Assembly: GCA_030765065.1 (NCBI GenBank)
Contig: CM060990.1
Coordinates: forward strand, 501,322,190-501,386,189
Length of the DNA stretch: 64,000 nt
Source of the DNA: Deroplatys truncata
Lineage: Eukaryota > Arthropoda > Insecta > Mantodea > Mantidae
Direction: 5' to 3'
Below are positions 22,606 to 35,755 of this stretch, in pieces (the stretch's first letter is position 1; each line of letters opens with the position of its first letter). The position numbers and the translations under genes are program-made. Below the pieces are notes generated by a model that did no database searches, was not told the origin of the DNA, and saw nothing but the letters and a program-made list of their open reading frames with translations.

Positions 22606-23189
22606 AACGTCAATATTTTGTGCAGCACAGGCATGCAGTTTATGTTCGTTTTAACCGTATCATTTCTAAAGCTACATTTAACTTCTAGGCTCACTTCAGC
22701 GGCTTTGCCTTGAATTCCAAACTGACAACGTTAGTGACTCGAACTAAAAGTTATCTTTGACATTTTTAATTAACCTTATTGTGCATTATAGTTCACTCTT
22801 ACGTGCATACTCTTCAGGCTCTGAATAGGTCTGGAAATGTTTCTAATTAAATAAAAATTCCTACTTCCAGCCACAAATCGGACCCACCGCCTCAGAAGTC
22901 AGAACTAGACCATAGATGTCACATTTTATTTTGTGTTGAGGTAGCAAACAAATTAATAACCTGCCAATAAATTATAGTTATACCTATTTATGTATTTCGT
23001 CTATCGCCGAAAACAAAACTTCAAATTACTGAAATTTAATTATAAATGTCTCCTTTGCTTTCTTCACAGTTTCATTTTCAGCCTTTATTCTGTAAACAGT
23101 CTTATCCGATCCCACAAAGTGGGAACTGGAATTGCCAGCATTAATAGGTTTTTCGAAATCCCAAAATATTAATTTGCTTTATTGTGCCT
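22606..23189. other. Intergenic, nothing recognised
   Basis: AT-rich sequence without coding or repeat signal. Confidence 0.4.
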
Positions 23190-23770
23190 GCAAAAGGTAG
23201 AGGTAAATACAACGTAGGGGCCCCCAAAACCGTGTCAGAGCACCGCACGTAGGCCATGTGGCTCTTTGTGGATCGAACATGACCACTGGGAGGGAGGGAT
23301 GAGTGGAGAGATCCTAAGGGCGATAGATACATGCCCAAGCGTGGACAGAATCCCTAACGTTTCCAGATATAATGCATCCGACGCCGTTCAAGCGCATACA
23401 TAAGCACTTAACCCCAGGGGGGTCCCCTGAAGTGGAGCCTGGTTCTAAGAGCACCCGGAGGGATCCGTGAGTAGTCCGACCGATGCCAGGGGGAAATTTT
23501 CACAAAGCGCAGCTCCGCCGCACAGCTGCAACACGCCGCTACCGTCACGTGATCCTTCACCCTGAAACAAATGATGAAGGAAATAATGGGTACAGGAAAT
23601 GAATGGCGGGAAAGTCGCGGCAGAAAACAGAAACCATTCCAGCATTCCCTACCGACCCAGAGAAACCACGCAAAACCCATAGACAATGTGGGCGGTCGCC
23701 GATAATGGAACCCGGGACCTCCCGAATACGAGCCTCACACATCACCACGGAGCCATCTTGCTCGGTTATT
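23190..23770 (-). mobile_element. tRNA-derived SINE (family 1), long copy
   Basis: The reverse complement starts 'aataaccgagcaagatggct' with A box 'tggctccgtgg' and B-box region 'attcgggaggtcccgggttc'. A GC-rich body of about 500 bases contains 'tttctctgggtcggtaggga' and 'ctggaaacgttagggattct'. It matches the 24.5, 26.9-27.4 and 15.2 kb copies in module order. The three overlapping 63-92 codon frames inside it are incidental. Confidence 0.7.
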
Positions 23771-24494
23771 ATGCCTGTAAGTCTTTCGAAGTAGGGCTAA
23801 AGCTGTTTCTTGTCAAACGCGTCTTTCATGCATTATGTATGTAGTATTATGTGATGATTCCATACAAAATATTAACTTATTCGAGGGAATGCTTCTTATT
23901 AAATAAACTCAATTAATGCGGGACTTACCGAGATTCTAAGTTGTAGTTCCATTTCTGTTCCATGCCCAATGCAGTTACATGGACTAATAGCTCTATTTTG
24001 CCATACTGCTGAAGCAGTTATTTTCGATATTAGTGTCGTAACGCTTTTTATTACGATACAGGATTTGAAAATAGGCCGAAAGCCGTAATTTAGGATTAAA
24101 ATAAGATAATACGAAAATGTATTCTTAAAACACTTCGTTTCGAAAACGTGCACAACTGCATGTACCTACTTACTTAATATCGACTTCCTTCAGAAATAAT
24201 GTGCTCATGAAGCTTACTTCTATTTATCACAAATTTGAAAAAAAACATGTTTTTGAAACGAAAAGATACAGGCTACCAGTCTAAGACATCTAGTACATAT
24301 CTTCAAAAGAGAACGTTCACCGATTCCTAATCCAAGCAGATGGCAAAGGTTATTAGATGATGAAAGTAACATTAAATTATTGGTAATTTTGTAGTCGGTA
24401 GACAGAAGAGCGGAAAATGGAACACTACGCGACATTGGCGGGAAAAGGCTTTTTACAGTTACCTGAAACTAAATCCAAAGTTTTTAGGTTTTGT
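23771..24494. other. Intergenic, nothing recognised
   Basis: AT-rich sequence; open frames show no motifs. Confidence 0.4.
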
Positions 24495-24830
24495 CAGCGA
24501 GCGAAATGGCTCAGGCGTTAGAGTCTGAACCTTACATTCGGGAGGTTCACGGTTGGATATGTCTCGTGTTCTTTTCAGGTCGGTAGGCAAATAATCGTGT
24601 GGATTTTATGCTATCAAAATTTTCCTGTTCATCTTTCAACGTTGCAAGTGTAGGCGCTGTGGACGGTGATACGTCGTACGGTGGGTGTGCTTTGAGGAGA
24701 GAACTTAAACTCTCCTTGCGGATAGGGGACTATGCCAGGGATGTTCAGTCTGGAAACGCTAGGGACCCCGCTACGCTGCGTCGGCCGCCGTCATAACCTT
24801 CGTAATAGTAGGCACAATATCCTAGTTCTG
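24495..24830 (+). mobile_element. tRNA-derived SINE (family 1), internally deleted copy
   Basis: The head 'cagcgagcgaaatggctcag' with 'acattcgggaggttcacggt' is followed by 'ggtcggtaggcaa' and 'ctggaaacgctagggacccc'. This is the same order as the reverse complements of 23.2-23.8 kb and 26.9-27.4 kb, but shorter. Confidence 0.6.
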
Positions 24831-25811
24831 ACCGCGGTGCTAAGGGAAGTATTTCAAGAATTTCTATTTGGAGAGTGTTCGAAAACATTTTCCTCCTTGC
24901 CCACCAACTACAACACATGGTCACTTGTTTGTGTATTACACAGAAGTCAAGTGAACATTGCAACCTACGGGTATTAACTCTTTCGGGGAATTAGAGCATT
25001 GGTTGCAACGTATCTTGGTTTTGAGGCTACACGGGGCTTTGCTTTCGTAAGACTTCTGCTTTGTTGCTCGGGCTTTGAAGAGGGAAGAAGGATGAAATTT
25101 CAGTACCATCTGTTGAAAAAAATGGCTACTAAAATAATGGGGGAAGTTCGAATATTTTTGCTGTTCAGTCACCTGTGTCATCGTCAATTGCAGTAATTAA
25201 TATAGGAAATTTTGAACACATCTTTGTTAATGTATATAGTAATTAAAACACATTTTATTTTATGTTATATACTGTGTGGTTCAGAACATGAAGCCAGTTA
25301 GGTAATAGCCAGATCATTGGTTATGTAAGTAAATGCGCAATACAAATATTATTACTTAAGTCGTTGGTTATGAATATGCTTATTACATGTTAGTGGATTT
25401 ACTAAGTCTCGCATTAGGTAACGAAGTAGATAAAATTTGACTCTCGATTTTAAACGCTTTGGTAGATGTAAACGCATAGACGCTAGCACCAATAGTTCCT
25501 CTAGAGAGAAGCTTAGTAATTGCGTTGTTTTACTATCATAACATTTATGAGTGGTAAAGTGAAAACACTTTTAAACGCTCAATATTCCTTGTGAGTTATC
25601 TCCCTAAAGTTTGTTCACGTGTCAAATTGTGTGGTTTTGTACAATTACAAAGCTTACAAGTGTTATACGATGAGACAGCTTCTGTCCCTCGGCATAATAT
25701 CGTTGTTAGTTATCTTTCTTACTAGAATTGTGTGCATAAAATGGCAGTGGTGAGAAAGGTTTCTACCGCTCAGCATTTTTTGCCAGTTTTGTAATGGTAG
25801 TGTTATCTATA
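24831..25811. other. Intergenic, nothing recognised
   Basis: No gene or repeat recognised, apart from a 'ttctaccgctcagcatttt' phrase at about 25760 that is shared with the 22.4 kb island. Confidence 0.4.
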
Positions 25812-26045
25812 CTTATTGCCCACCTCCGTGGTGACTACCTTCCAAACTGGAAGGCCGAGTTCGAATCTCGGTTAGGGTGAGTTACTTGGATAAGGTTTTT
25901 CCGAAATTTGGCTTATCCCCATAAGACGAATGTCGGTAAGCACCAGCTCTTGGGACACCGAATTCATTTGAACACAATTCCAGCCACCCCATTCATTCTC
26001 TTCAGAAGCGAGATGTTAAAAGGGATGTTAAACATGTTTAAAAAC
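25812..26045 (+). mobile_element. tRNA-derived SINE (family 2), copy b
   Basis: The head 'tgcccacctccgtggtgact' and B box 'gagttcgaatctcggttag' are followed by 'gtgagttacttggataaggt'. The body is collinear with 21628-21880 and ends near 'gggatgttaaacatgttta'. Confidence 0.7.
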
Positions 26046-26850
26046 TACAAAACTTAGAAAATAAGTGCTATAGGTGGGAAGTATAGTCACCGCTGAGCAT
26101 CTAATTTCCATCTAAGAATTTGTTTATATGTAATATTGTATCTTGTACCACTAATGACCAACGGAACGTAAAAGTGTTTTGCTTCGATTTTTTAAGATTT
26201 AAATTATTGTCTTTTACAAATTATTCTCTACACAGTAGAGCACATGTTTTTCTAAAATATCTGAAATGCCGGTAAAAATGTGTTTTGATCTGATGGAGGA
26301 AAAAAATATCAAAGTGAGAAAGGTTTTTCTGGATTACCTCATTAATGCCTGTTTTCACTTCGCTAATTTATTTTTCCATCAATTTAAATCCTGCCTGTGA
26401 CATTATGAGGCTTTGTATTAAAATTCCTCCACTAAATGCATATTAAATGATATTTTTAAAACACAACATATGAGAAAGTTGTAAAAATCTGCTTTCAAAA
26501 AATTATAAAACTGATAATATGAAATCTCTGGCAAAACGCCAGAACACGTAAACAGTTTACAAAGCAGTACCCAAATATTTCATCCTACCTCTCAAATTAC
26601 AAAGCAAAACCATGTTTGGACTTACTGTTACAGTACTTACATTCACGAGTATGTTAAAATAGTAATGAATGTGCATTAAGGAGCTTACATAAGCAATGTA
26701 CAACGTCATGAAAAATACGAAACCCAGTTATTATTATTATTATTATTATTATTATGGCTATTACAATTATTAATTATATTATAGTTTTCATTATACATTA
26801 TTTCCATTTATACCCCTGATGCACTTACTTTTGTGTCGGGCACACAAACT
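26046..26850. other. Intergenic with a short (ATT)n tract at 26728-26755
   Basis: AT-rich sequence; the microsatellite of about nine triplets is the only defined feature. Confidence 0.6.
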
Positions 26851-27362
26851 AAGTGGTTAGAGGTTAGAAGCGGAGGATTTCAGCACTGCGGGGAAGGCTA
26901 GGCCTATTGCGCCTACCAGACCTCCGAGAGGAAGGGATGAGACAAGAGAGTACGATAGGTGGCCAGATGTGATGGAGGTAGGAGCAGCGCAGGGGGTTCC
27001 CAACATTTGCAGGTTGAACATCCCCCGGATGCCTCTTCGAAGCCCACCTATCCACAGGGATAGGTTCGGGCAAACGGTTCCGTGTCATGGAAGAGACAAT
27101 TCTCTCCTTAAGTACATCCAACACCTGTGCCACACACCACCGACTATCGTGCCAAACCTTGCAATCCTAAAAGATGAAATGAGAGGAGTTTAGTGACAGC
27201 AAAATTTGTGGCAGTAAATATATAATCCAACATAGAACTCGCCTACCAATCTGGGAAAACCACGAAAAAACCGAAGGTCAGGGTGGCCGGTTCAATGGAA
27301 ATTGAAGACGGGACCACCTGAAGCCGAGACTCAGACGTCATTGCCTGAGTCTTCTCGCTCTA
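26851..27362 (-). mobile_element. tRNA-derived SINE (family 1), ~510-bp copy
   Basis: The reverse complement starts 'gagcgagaagactcaggcaa' with the diverged B-box region 'ttcaggtggtcccgtcttca'. It continues with 'gtggttttcccagattggta' and a distal module 'tgcaaatgttgggaaccccc' shared with 24.77 kb, and ends near 'agaggttagaagcggagg'. Open frames within it are not genes. Confidence 0.65.
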
Positions 27363-28189
27363 TAATTAGTGTTTAAGTTACGGTATTTTAATCAAAGTAA
27401 TGAATACGTCCGTTTCCAATTAATGAAATAAATATGCCGCGGCAAATGGAAAAAATAAGCACAATTGACACAAAAACAGAAATAACAAGGAGCAAACGAT
27501 AGAATCCTTACCAATGTAATTCTATACTTTCCCACCCGCTTTAAACACATGCCGTTTATTACTCCTCCCTCATTTCCTTGATCTTGGTGTTTGGTCATAC
27601 TCCTACTCAGAGTGTTTCCTAAGTGAGGCAGCGTGATAAGTTCCACAGAATTACAATAATACAAGTGCGATACTCGGGGACAGCGAAGGAAACAGAGGCT
27701 GTAGCAACATTTGTGCCTCATTACGACTACACAAAGAAATTCTTAAATAATTATAGTTTATGAATTATTAATTATTAATTACAACTTATTTGATACTTTT
27801 CTACAATTTTAAAGTGATTCGATTAAAAACTACATCAATCAAGATCCCGTTAAAAAGTGTGCATATGTTTTAAGTTTCATTAATATTGTTCAATAAATAA
27901 AGCCGTAATTGCGTAGGAAAACCTGCAAGATTTAGGCGAAACAGAACAGATTAGCTTCAAAACGTTCATTGCATTTTTCCGATCGTGGGGCAACAAAAAT
28001 CCAACGTTTCTTTGTACTTCGAGAGAAAGAACCTAGTTTTAAAAGAAAGTAGATGCTGTAGGCAACGGACTTTTCTTGCCGTTTAAGCTTAGAATTTTCA
28101 ACCGGAGAGCCACTAAAGATGCGGTAATTGTTAGAATCAATGAGAAGGTAGGAAAACGTGGTTGCACGTACAAAAATTCGCAGGCTAGT
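27363..28189. other. Intergenic, nothing recognised
   Basis: A 109-codon minus frame at 27392-27721 is hydrophobic and Cys-rich without a recognised family; likely chance. Confidence 0.4.
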
Positions 28190-28487
28190 AGTAAGTTGAT
28201 ATGTATATGTAAACGTAAGCGTGGATGAGGTCGCGGGTTTAAACCCGGCGGAGGGAGATGGATTTTTTCAGGCGTAAAATTCCTTAGCACGGCTTCCTTC
28301 GGAAGGGAAGCAAAGTCGGTGGTCCCGTGTCGTAGATTTGCGGCACCTAAAAGAACCTCAAGTCTGGTAAAGAGGCCTCTGAGCAAAATTACCGTCTTTC
28401 ACGCCCAATATAGAATGGTACGCTAAGGACCACAGCAGTTAAAGAGCGTCCATAAATGAAACTCAATTTAAATTAATTTTTGTAAGC
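28190..28487 (+). mobile_element. tRNA-derived SINE (family 4), plus-strand copy
   Basis: The B box 'gggtttaaaccc' (28235-28246) is followed by a body that is collinear and highly similar to the reverse complement of 63160-63455: 'gcacggcttccttcggaagg', 'ggtggtcccgtgtcgtagat', 'aaagaacctcaag', 'gagcaaaattaccg', 'cagcagttaaagagcgtcca' and 'gaaactcaatttaaatt'. The A-box half of the head is decayed. Confidence 0.8.
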
Positions 28488-28790
28488 ATGGATTTCACAC
28501 AGTCTGTCATGATTCTTCGATAAGGTAACACGTAGTACTCCGGGGACGCTAAGTTCGAAATTTGCTAAGTGCCGCGCAATTAAGTAATCATAAAATAGTA
28601 TATGTGGAATATTTATATAATGTGTTAACAGTATTCGTGGATATAATTATATTCCAGTTTATAAACGAGTTAATATTTGTCAAGCGACTAATTCAAGTTT
28701 GCGCGAATCTAAATAACGTTGATAGAGCACCGAGATATTAAATAACTAGCCGGAGTAAATTTTAGTGGACCAAGAAGCAATAGTGGGAAG
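28488..28790. other. Intergenic, nothing recognised
   Basis: AT-rich sequence without signals. Confidence 0.4.
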
Positions 28791-29085
28791 ACGGTGTTAA
28801 AAGAATCACACGTGTTAGGGAATACCAGAGAATCTTGCAGGATTTGTAGCATAAAGAAGCGCCGGAGTGACAGAAGTGAAAACTGCTTCCTTTCTGGACA
28901 ATATCCTGGTGTAACCACTCCCGTATCCTACCCTGACATGATCACAGTAGGGAATTTCAGAACGATTCGCCGACAGATGACCCTGAGATACGAAGACGAC
29001 ATGATTGCTGCTGACATTGGTGAAATCGATTCCTGAAGACGACCCCCTACGAGGCAGCGGCAAGGACGACGACGACGTAAGGTAA
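28791..29085 (+). other. Possible coding remnant or exon, unrecognised
   Basis: An 80-codon frame (28794-29036) includes RESCRICSIKKRRSDRSENC, a Cys/His-poor basic cluster, then acidic text (RYEDDMIAADIGEIDS). Shortly after its stop, at 29080-29087, 'gtaaggtaagaac' fits an AAG|GTAAGA splice-donor consensus. A shift to another frame near 29030 would keep it open to that donor. It might be an exon of a host gene or a transposase C-terminal fragment; neither is proven. Confidence 0.2.
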
Positions 29086-29534
29086 GAACCACCTACCTAC
29101 GACAGGGAACCGCTACAAGGCTAGACATGGTCAGAAATTCACTGCACTTGAGAAAGCACCTTACCGACTGGGTACTACAATTTATTTGAAATTAACAGAA
29201 TCCACAGTTCCGCTCGCGTTATTACGTTAAAAGTGGTGAGTCTTCGTTTGGCATAACGTTTAAAATAATTATCCTATCGAATTTTATGAATAACAAAACT
29301 TGTCAGAAGTATTATACTTATAAGTTTTTGTACAGCATTAAAAATAAATTGGAAATATAAGCGAAGTGTTTTGACACTTGGCTATTGCACCCCTCCCTTT
29401 GTAGAAAGAGAGAGGATCCCCTTTCTCGGAAGGTACTTACGACACCGTATAGCATATACTCTAATTGGGATCAACGGTATCTTGCGTACCAAATTTCACA
29501 ACAATCCGCTGTGGCATTTGGGGTGTGCGAGCGG

Positions 29535-29535
<1 letters not shown>

Positions 29536-29599
<64 letters not shown>
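29536..29599. repeat. (AC)n microsatellite inside a repeat-like context
   Basis: About 31 dinucleotides with one 'ataca' interruption. Upstream, 'gcgtaccaaatttcacaaca' resembles the leader of the 32.9 kb microsatellite (tgtaccaaatttgatcgaaa), suggesting a shared mobile origin. Confidence 0.9.
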
Positions 29600-29601
<2 letters not shown>

Positions 29602-29619
29602 GTGTTTTGAAATGCGACT

Positions 29620-31635
29620 GATGTTTTCTGGGTTTACTTTCCTTTTGCGTCTTTCTTTAACGTATAGTTATATACCATGTGTATATTAACATTTTAGCAC
29701 TATTGGATTTTCTAACCAATTGCATTGTGACCTTTTCAAATGAAGGATTACTCTTTACCATTTGTGTCTCTTCAGGATTTGTAATTCTGAGTTATGTTTA
29801 TTGGACTAGCAATTTCAAGATTTACATGTAAACCTGAATACCTGCGGTCCAATCATATACATGCATTTAGATGAGAAAGTAAATGATCTTTGCTGCCTCC
29901 ATTTGCTTAAATTTTCTCCATGTACTTACCTATTTCACAGCCATAAGCCAAATTCGACACCGTCAAGGTTTTATAAACTGTCAAAGGCACAACTTTTTCA
30001 AACACAACACTTTTGTTTTCCTAATAAATTTTGGTCTAAAGCAGCCTTATTTTGTGCGTTATTAGCTTCAGATTGTGATGCTAACAGTCCAGGTTGTGGA
30101 ATTCTGGTACAACTAGCATATTTGTCTGTTCAACACTATTATGTCTTAAATAGTGATCTTATTCACCATGTTAAATTTTCCAATTTCTGACATATTTACT
30201 CCTTCATAGCATATATTACCTGGTAATTTATGTACAAACAAACATTGCTTAAAATACATTGCATAGCAAAATAATCCTTTTTGAAATATAATTATTACAA
30301 GAATAAAAATCCCTTAATTTCTTTTACCTTACACAATTGATCATTCAATCCAATTGGTATACTCATGACAAAACCGTGCAGTGCTCTGAGTAGATCTTTT
30401 GACATTTCTCTTGTAAGAGTGTGATTCAGTATAAATTACTATTTTTAAAGAGTGCTTATTAAAAAATCAACTTGCCTGCTCCTGTCATTCTAAGTATATC
30501 GTTCACAATTTCTGAACCATTTATTGTTATTATTATTGCTAGCTGAGGCACCTGGATTTGCCTAAGCTTAAGAACAGTAAGCAAAGTAAGTTGTGTTCAC
30601 ATTTGTTTATTTAAAATTAAATTAACTAAACCAATTATTAAATTATTGCTGATATTCATTCTTTTAATTCCTTTACTTCTGTTTCAAGGCAAAGAGAAAG
30701 TCCATAGTAGTTAGTCAATCCCATTCATGTTCAAAAGCTTCAAACTTGACTGCCGCTGAACATTTGTCCACCATTGTTTAAATAATGGTCACTATTGTTT
30801 TTCAAATGGTTCAAGAGAACAACATTTTATATTTTGTATTAATAAAGATGTTCAGAAAACACACCCATTCACTATAAATTGTCTTTCTCGGAAGATTTCC
30901 GCTGTTCTTTAGTGGTGTTTTTACGGTCACCAACCTAAAAAGAATGAAGAGAAAAGCACTCGGTCTTTTCTTAGCAGAAAGACTGATAAAATAGGCCCAT
31001 TCATGCTGAAACTCTCACCAAAATACCTCCATCCGATCAGTTTCCTATTCTCTCCGTTAGGGATAGTATGTGGTGTTTGTACTCCTAAAATGAAGAAAAT
31101 ATAACTTGTATTTTTATTTACCAAAAGTGTTTAGTAAACAGGCCAATTGGTACCAAGAAGCCTCGAAATTTCCTGCCACTGAACACTTTCTAGCCCTTCT
31201 TTCATTAAAGGTGACTTTTATGATACCAGCTCTGCAGTATCTACTTTTACTCCTTCCTAATAAAATGCGTGTACAAAAAAAACAAAACAAAACAAAAAAA
31301 ACACACAGCCGATATAATAAAGGAATTCCTCTCGAATCATGGTTCCACCTTACCCCTTACCTAGTTCTAGCAAACCGGGTTGCTTGGCGGCTTTTGCAAA
31401 GCCTTTTTTTCGCTGTGGCGAATGTGCACCAGACGCTAGGATCCCAGGCAGTTTTAGATTCTTGAGAAAACATAATCAGTTCAGTTTTATTGCTTGTTTT
31501 TCCGCAGACTGGAAAGGTAGAATCAGAATGAAAAGGTAAGTCTACACTGGCGTATGTTATCTCAAGAGAAGTTAAGGACGCCCTATGTTATACTGGGGAA
31601 ATTGGAGTCACATGGAGAATTTCATGAGATGTAAT
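29620..31635. other. Intergenic, no recognised gene
   Basis: A 109-codon plus frame (29861-30190) and several shorter ones lack any family signature that I can name. The segment 31265-31310 is an A-rich simple run. A diverged transposon may be present, but I cannot identify it. Confidence 0.4.
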
Positions 31636-31716
31636 CATATCGACATCGTAGCTCAGGTAGCGCAACAGTAGTACAGGAAGCTAGAGTTCAACGGTTTGAA
31701 TACCGACTATGCCATT
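31636..31716 (+). mobile_element. tRNA-like SINE head or tRNA pseudogene
   Basis: The sequence 'cgtagctcaggtagcgcaac' fits a polymerase III A box and 'acggtttgaataccgac' fits a B box about 45 bases later. No clear cloverleaf acceptor stem was established, so a functional tRNA is unlikely. Confidence 0.45.
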
Positions 31717-32985
31717 CAACTTTTTATTCCTATTTCACCTTTCCATAGTCATTTCGGAATAAGTATTATCTTAAATGAATTATCGGAGTTTTGCAAGAAA
31801 ATGAGTATAAAGAAGATTGCCAATACTTTTCAGGTAACGCCTAAATGCTGTGTTTTGCGAATTTTTGTAATGCTTTTTCGTTTTATGTGGTTCATTTCGT
31901 ATAACTCAGTTCCTTACCAAGTTGTTTGAGATATTTTATAATTCAAAATCAATATGACTGTTGCTCTTGTTAGCATTGCAAAAAATTATTAGTACAAGGT
32001 AATAATAATAATCACAACAATAATAATGATAATAGTAATAATAATAAAATAAATAATCACCCCACAATGCTCTAACCTATTAAATGAGTTATTCAGAGTA
32101 AAATACTTTCTCATTTCTCCTGAAAACTTTATTTATTAAACTGTTTCCTTCACATGTCCTTTAATTTTGCTTTGTATCCCGTTGTGATATGCTTTTGAAG
32201 CTTCTGGTGCTATACGGACTGCATTATGCATTTATAATTAAATACGTCACCTGGTTCACGTGTCCAGTAACCACATTCGTGCTATTTCTTCCCCAGTTTG
32301 ACGCTGTTATTGGAGTACCTACTCCATAGCTCTACAGCACTCGTTGCGCTATAACCTTGCTCATTAGGGGCAATAATTTTTGATTTGTTGTCCATATCCT
32401 TTGTTCCTTTCAAATGACATGTATAATAAAGTGGGCATTGTTTACAAGCCAATTTCATCGAACCAGTTCACTTTATTAATTAATTGTATTTAAAGTTCTT
32501 ATGATTTGCATGCACTTTTGTGTTGTAATTTTACATGACTTATCCTAAGGCTTGTAAGCTCTATAAGATAAAAATAAATATCTATCTATCACATCATGTT
32601 TCTCTTACCCCCTCCATCCGGCTTTCTTCGCTCCTGAGCCGGAAATCCATCACTGTCATTGGTTAGGGTTTGAGTGGCAGACTTTTGACATCAAATCAAT
32701 AAGAGACGGGCGAGTGTCTGGCGAGTCATTGCAGCCATTCAGGTAAAATGCTTCCGTTTCCCACCCCATTCGCCACTCACTTTGCTCAAACCAATAAGAG
32801 ATTAGCACATCCGGGTAGGTGTGGAACACAATAAGGGGATTCTGCCAACATTAATTAAAGAAAACATTATAGGAAACCAAAGGTATCGGCACCTTTTGCA
32901 CTGGACTGTACCAAATTTGATCGAAATCGGTGAAAGGATGTAAAAGTTTATAAGAAACATACACACACATGCATGTGTTGACTTA

Positions 32986-33024
<39 letters not shown>

Positions 33025-33959
33025 GTATACCTAAAATATACATTTGGTATAATGACATTTCTGGTAGTTCGCAAAACGGAGCTTAATTCCATAATCGTGC
33101 TAAAGGGATTAATTAGGAAGGCTTTTAGTAACATGTTGTTTTATTTCCAAAGAAGACGATTCACAGTTGCTCCTTCTTGAAGTATATTTCCAAAAGGATA
33201 TACCTCAACCTATTTCCATCCTGAAGGTATACTGTAAAGCATACTAAACAGCACTTCTTATGCCGCCAGGTGAAGAAGACGAATAAGTTCGTAAGCAAAG
33301 AGATGCCTATCCCATAATTAGCTCTTAGCCAATCCATTTCTCATTGAAAGAGTTTCAGAAAGCCAGCATTTTTCAGCGCTATGGGTCCAGATTTGGAGAA
33401 GTACCTGCTCCAAATAAATTTTCAGCTTTACTGGAGCCCATGTGAAATTTGTTCTGGTCTAGTCCCTTGATGTGAGTTCGACTCAAGGTAAAAGTCTTTT
33501 GTGACGTTTTCGGTAACTTGGCATGTTTTCTAAGGTTTTATGGTCCAATTAATCTTTTTGCAGCGGGCGGAAGCGGGACTTTTTAATTCACCCACAACCT
33601 GTTCACCGCTAGACCCCTACCTTCAAAATAAAGTATTAAGGTTTTATGATTATAAAAGACCGAAAAGATTTTTGCCGAGCTTGCCGCACTTGCTCACTAA
33701 AACATTATGTCAGTCTAGAAACCCTTGGCATTAAACTGCCTGAAAGGAGAAAAGAACAACATAAGCAGTCACAACTTTGAAGAGCTTATCTTTATTCGGA
33801 GAATAACTTGAGGAGAGCATATGCTTGGAATTCATTCCTAAGCACTTGAAGCAGCAACTATGCCTAAAGATGTAGGAAATTCAGTTTCCGTGTGCTCCTC
33901 TTTTTTTCTTCTCAAAAAAATTTTAATACCAAAGGAAATTTTGCCATTTTGCCAGTGAA
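31717..33959. other. Intergenic with microsatellites at 31999-32057 and 32986-33024
   Basis: The first tract is an imperfect (AAT)n, the second a clean (ATT)n preceded by 'acacacacatgcatgtgt'. The segment around 33430-33500 contains 'tgagttcgactcaaggt', a possible decayed B box. No coding region is recognised. Confidence 0.5.
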
Positions 33960-34135
33960 GTCACAGGGGAGGTAGGAGTAAGATGGCATATTAATTTGAA
34001 AAAAATTGAAGATGTGTTGTTCCTCGGAATTTTTCAGTAACGAGGGCAGAGAGCAGGTAGGGCGGACCTACCAGGAATCAACCGGGGACCTCCCTCTCAC
34101 GAAACCAGCAGCATAACGCATGCTCACGAAGATGA
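33960..34135 (-). mobile_element. SINE fragment, tRNA-headed
   Basis: The reverse complement near 34130-34050 reads 'cgtgagcatgcgttatgctg' and then 'gaggtccccggttgattcct', a tRNA-like anticodon-to-T-arm stretch with a B-box match. The 3' limit is unclear. Confidence 0.5.
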
Positions 34136-35408
34136 TTATATCTGTAGATTTTCGCGATAAATAACCTTGAATTACATGTAATATCCGCTCTGAGAATATC
34201 TTAGCTAGAATCAGCTCAAGAATCAACGCCTTTTGACTCTGGAAATAAAATGTATCCGCATCTAAATAGAATCACCGTAAACGTAGATTAAGTGTTTTAT
34301 TTTCGTTTTTAGGCTTTATTTTTCATTATTTTCTTAAATTTTCTTCCCGGATTTAAATGGATTACGTACTGTTCAAAATAATTCATTATATAATACGGCA
34401 GCAAACAACAAACAATAGTTAAAACGGGATTATTTTTTAATTCAACTCTGGACCAGAGAAACCATTTCTCCGTTTGCATAGAAAAGTACCACGACTAGCT
34501 ATATGATGATAATCTCAGAAGTTTTGGTCTACGAATGGCCTATACCTGGGTGAAAAAATTATGGCCATTCCCTAGTTCATAATAATGTTTCTCTTCTGTA
34601 AGATTTCTATATTTATCTAAGACTAGATTTCACCTGGGCCTTATCACCTTTCTCTATGGCAAACTTGAAACAAATTAAAAGGAACAAACATGCATCAATG
34701 AGGGATGTCAAATTCGGTGCAAAACGAAGAAGAGATAAGAAATAACATCCATTAACGAATTCTACTCCGACTGGTGTTATGATTAGCGACTCCACCTTCT
34801 AGAGTGAAGAATGTGTATGTAATGGGTTACCTGTAGATTTAAACTGCATAATCAATATTTATGCCAAAATTTTCTTCTGAGGTGGAAATGTCCCATCGAA
34901 TAGTTATGTAGTGTGCAAGCTCTCCTCAACTGTATGACATACTTGAATGCGCCGAATTTTGTTGATAGAAAATCGATCGAGAAAGAGGCTATTATATCGC
35001 TGTATTTGTGAATTTCAATAAAGTTTTTGCTTCACAAACATTTAGATAGAGCATTAACAATTACAAATTAAAACAAAAGTTGTAGTATTTTACATTATTA
35101 TTATAATTATAAGATTATGTAATAATTCAAACCATTATTTAAACCGTAAAACATTCTTTGTTACAACTGTGTCAGGGGAAGTTGTTTTTGTAATAAACGA
35201 ACAACGTATTAGTTCATTACTGAAAAAAAATCCTCATTAAGTTACGTTTATTGTTTTCAAAGCTTAATTACAGGGTTTTTGCATTTTAATATAGTGTTGC
35301 CATCTGTTGTGTTTGAAATAATAATTACTCTACTTTCTATACAAAGAAGGATTGATGCAAAAAAGACGCCGAAAGTGCATTTGGTTTAGTACCAACATTT
35401 AGTGAATA
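34136..35408. other. Intergenic AT-rich DNA
   Basis: No gene. The sequence 'gttgccatctgttgtgtttg' near 35295 resembles the interior of the 12.64 kb MITE (gctgccatctgttgttgttt), perhaps a decayed relative. Confidence 0.4.
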
Positions 35409-35755
35409 TGTTACAAATGAGAACACCAGTTGCTGCTAAACGCACTTTATTTATCACTTAGGTGCTCACCACAGCACAAACGTTACACTTTACTCACTGT
35501 TGACACACACAAGAACCGAACATAATTAATCCGTCGAATCAAGTCACGACTGAATTGCTAAATCACAACTAACGATTGAACTACACTCGGCACTGTCCAC
35601 TTTTAACTATGTAACTTATTGTCTAACTGAACTGAACTGTCCAACGGGTTCGTTGCGCGGCTATTGTTCTGAAGGACGGTCGACTGTCCCACCCAGGTGC
35701 GGAGCCGGGATGCGCTCAGCGACGGCCCACAAGTAGCTTCGCGCACAGGATCACA
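35409..35755 (-). repeat. 3' LTR of the Gypsy-like element (347 bp)
   Basis: The plus text opens 'tgttacaaatgagaacacc' and closes '...ggatcaca'. It aligns with 37984-38200 through 'tgctgctaaacgca', 'gcactgtccacttttaac' and 'cgcggctattg'. It lacks about 110 bases present in the other LTR and carries about 70 bases (35671-35730) that the other lacks. Confidence 0.8.

Noticed and set aside
23408..23794. Overlapping 63-92 codon frames as genes
   Set aside because: All lie inside the GC-rich body of a SINE and are explained by it.
29861..30190. 109-codon open frame as a gene
   Set aside because: No family signature, and its composition is like the surrounding AT-rich DNA.
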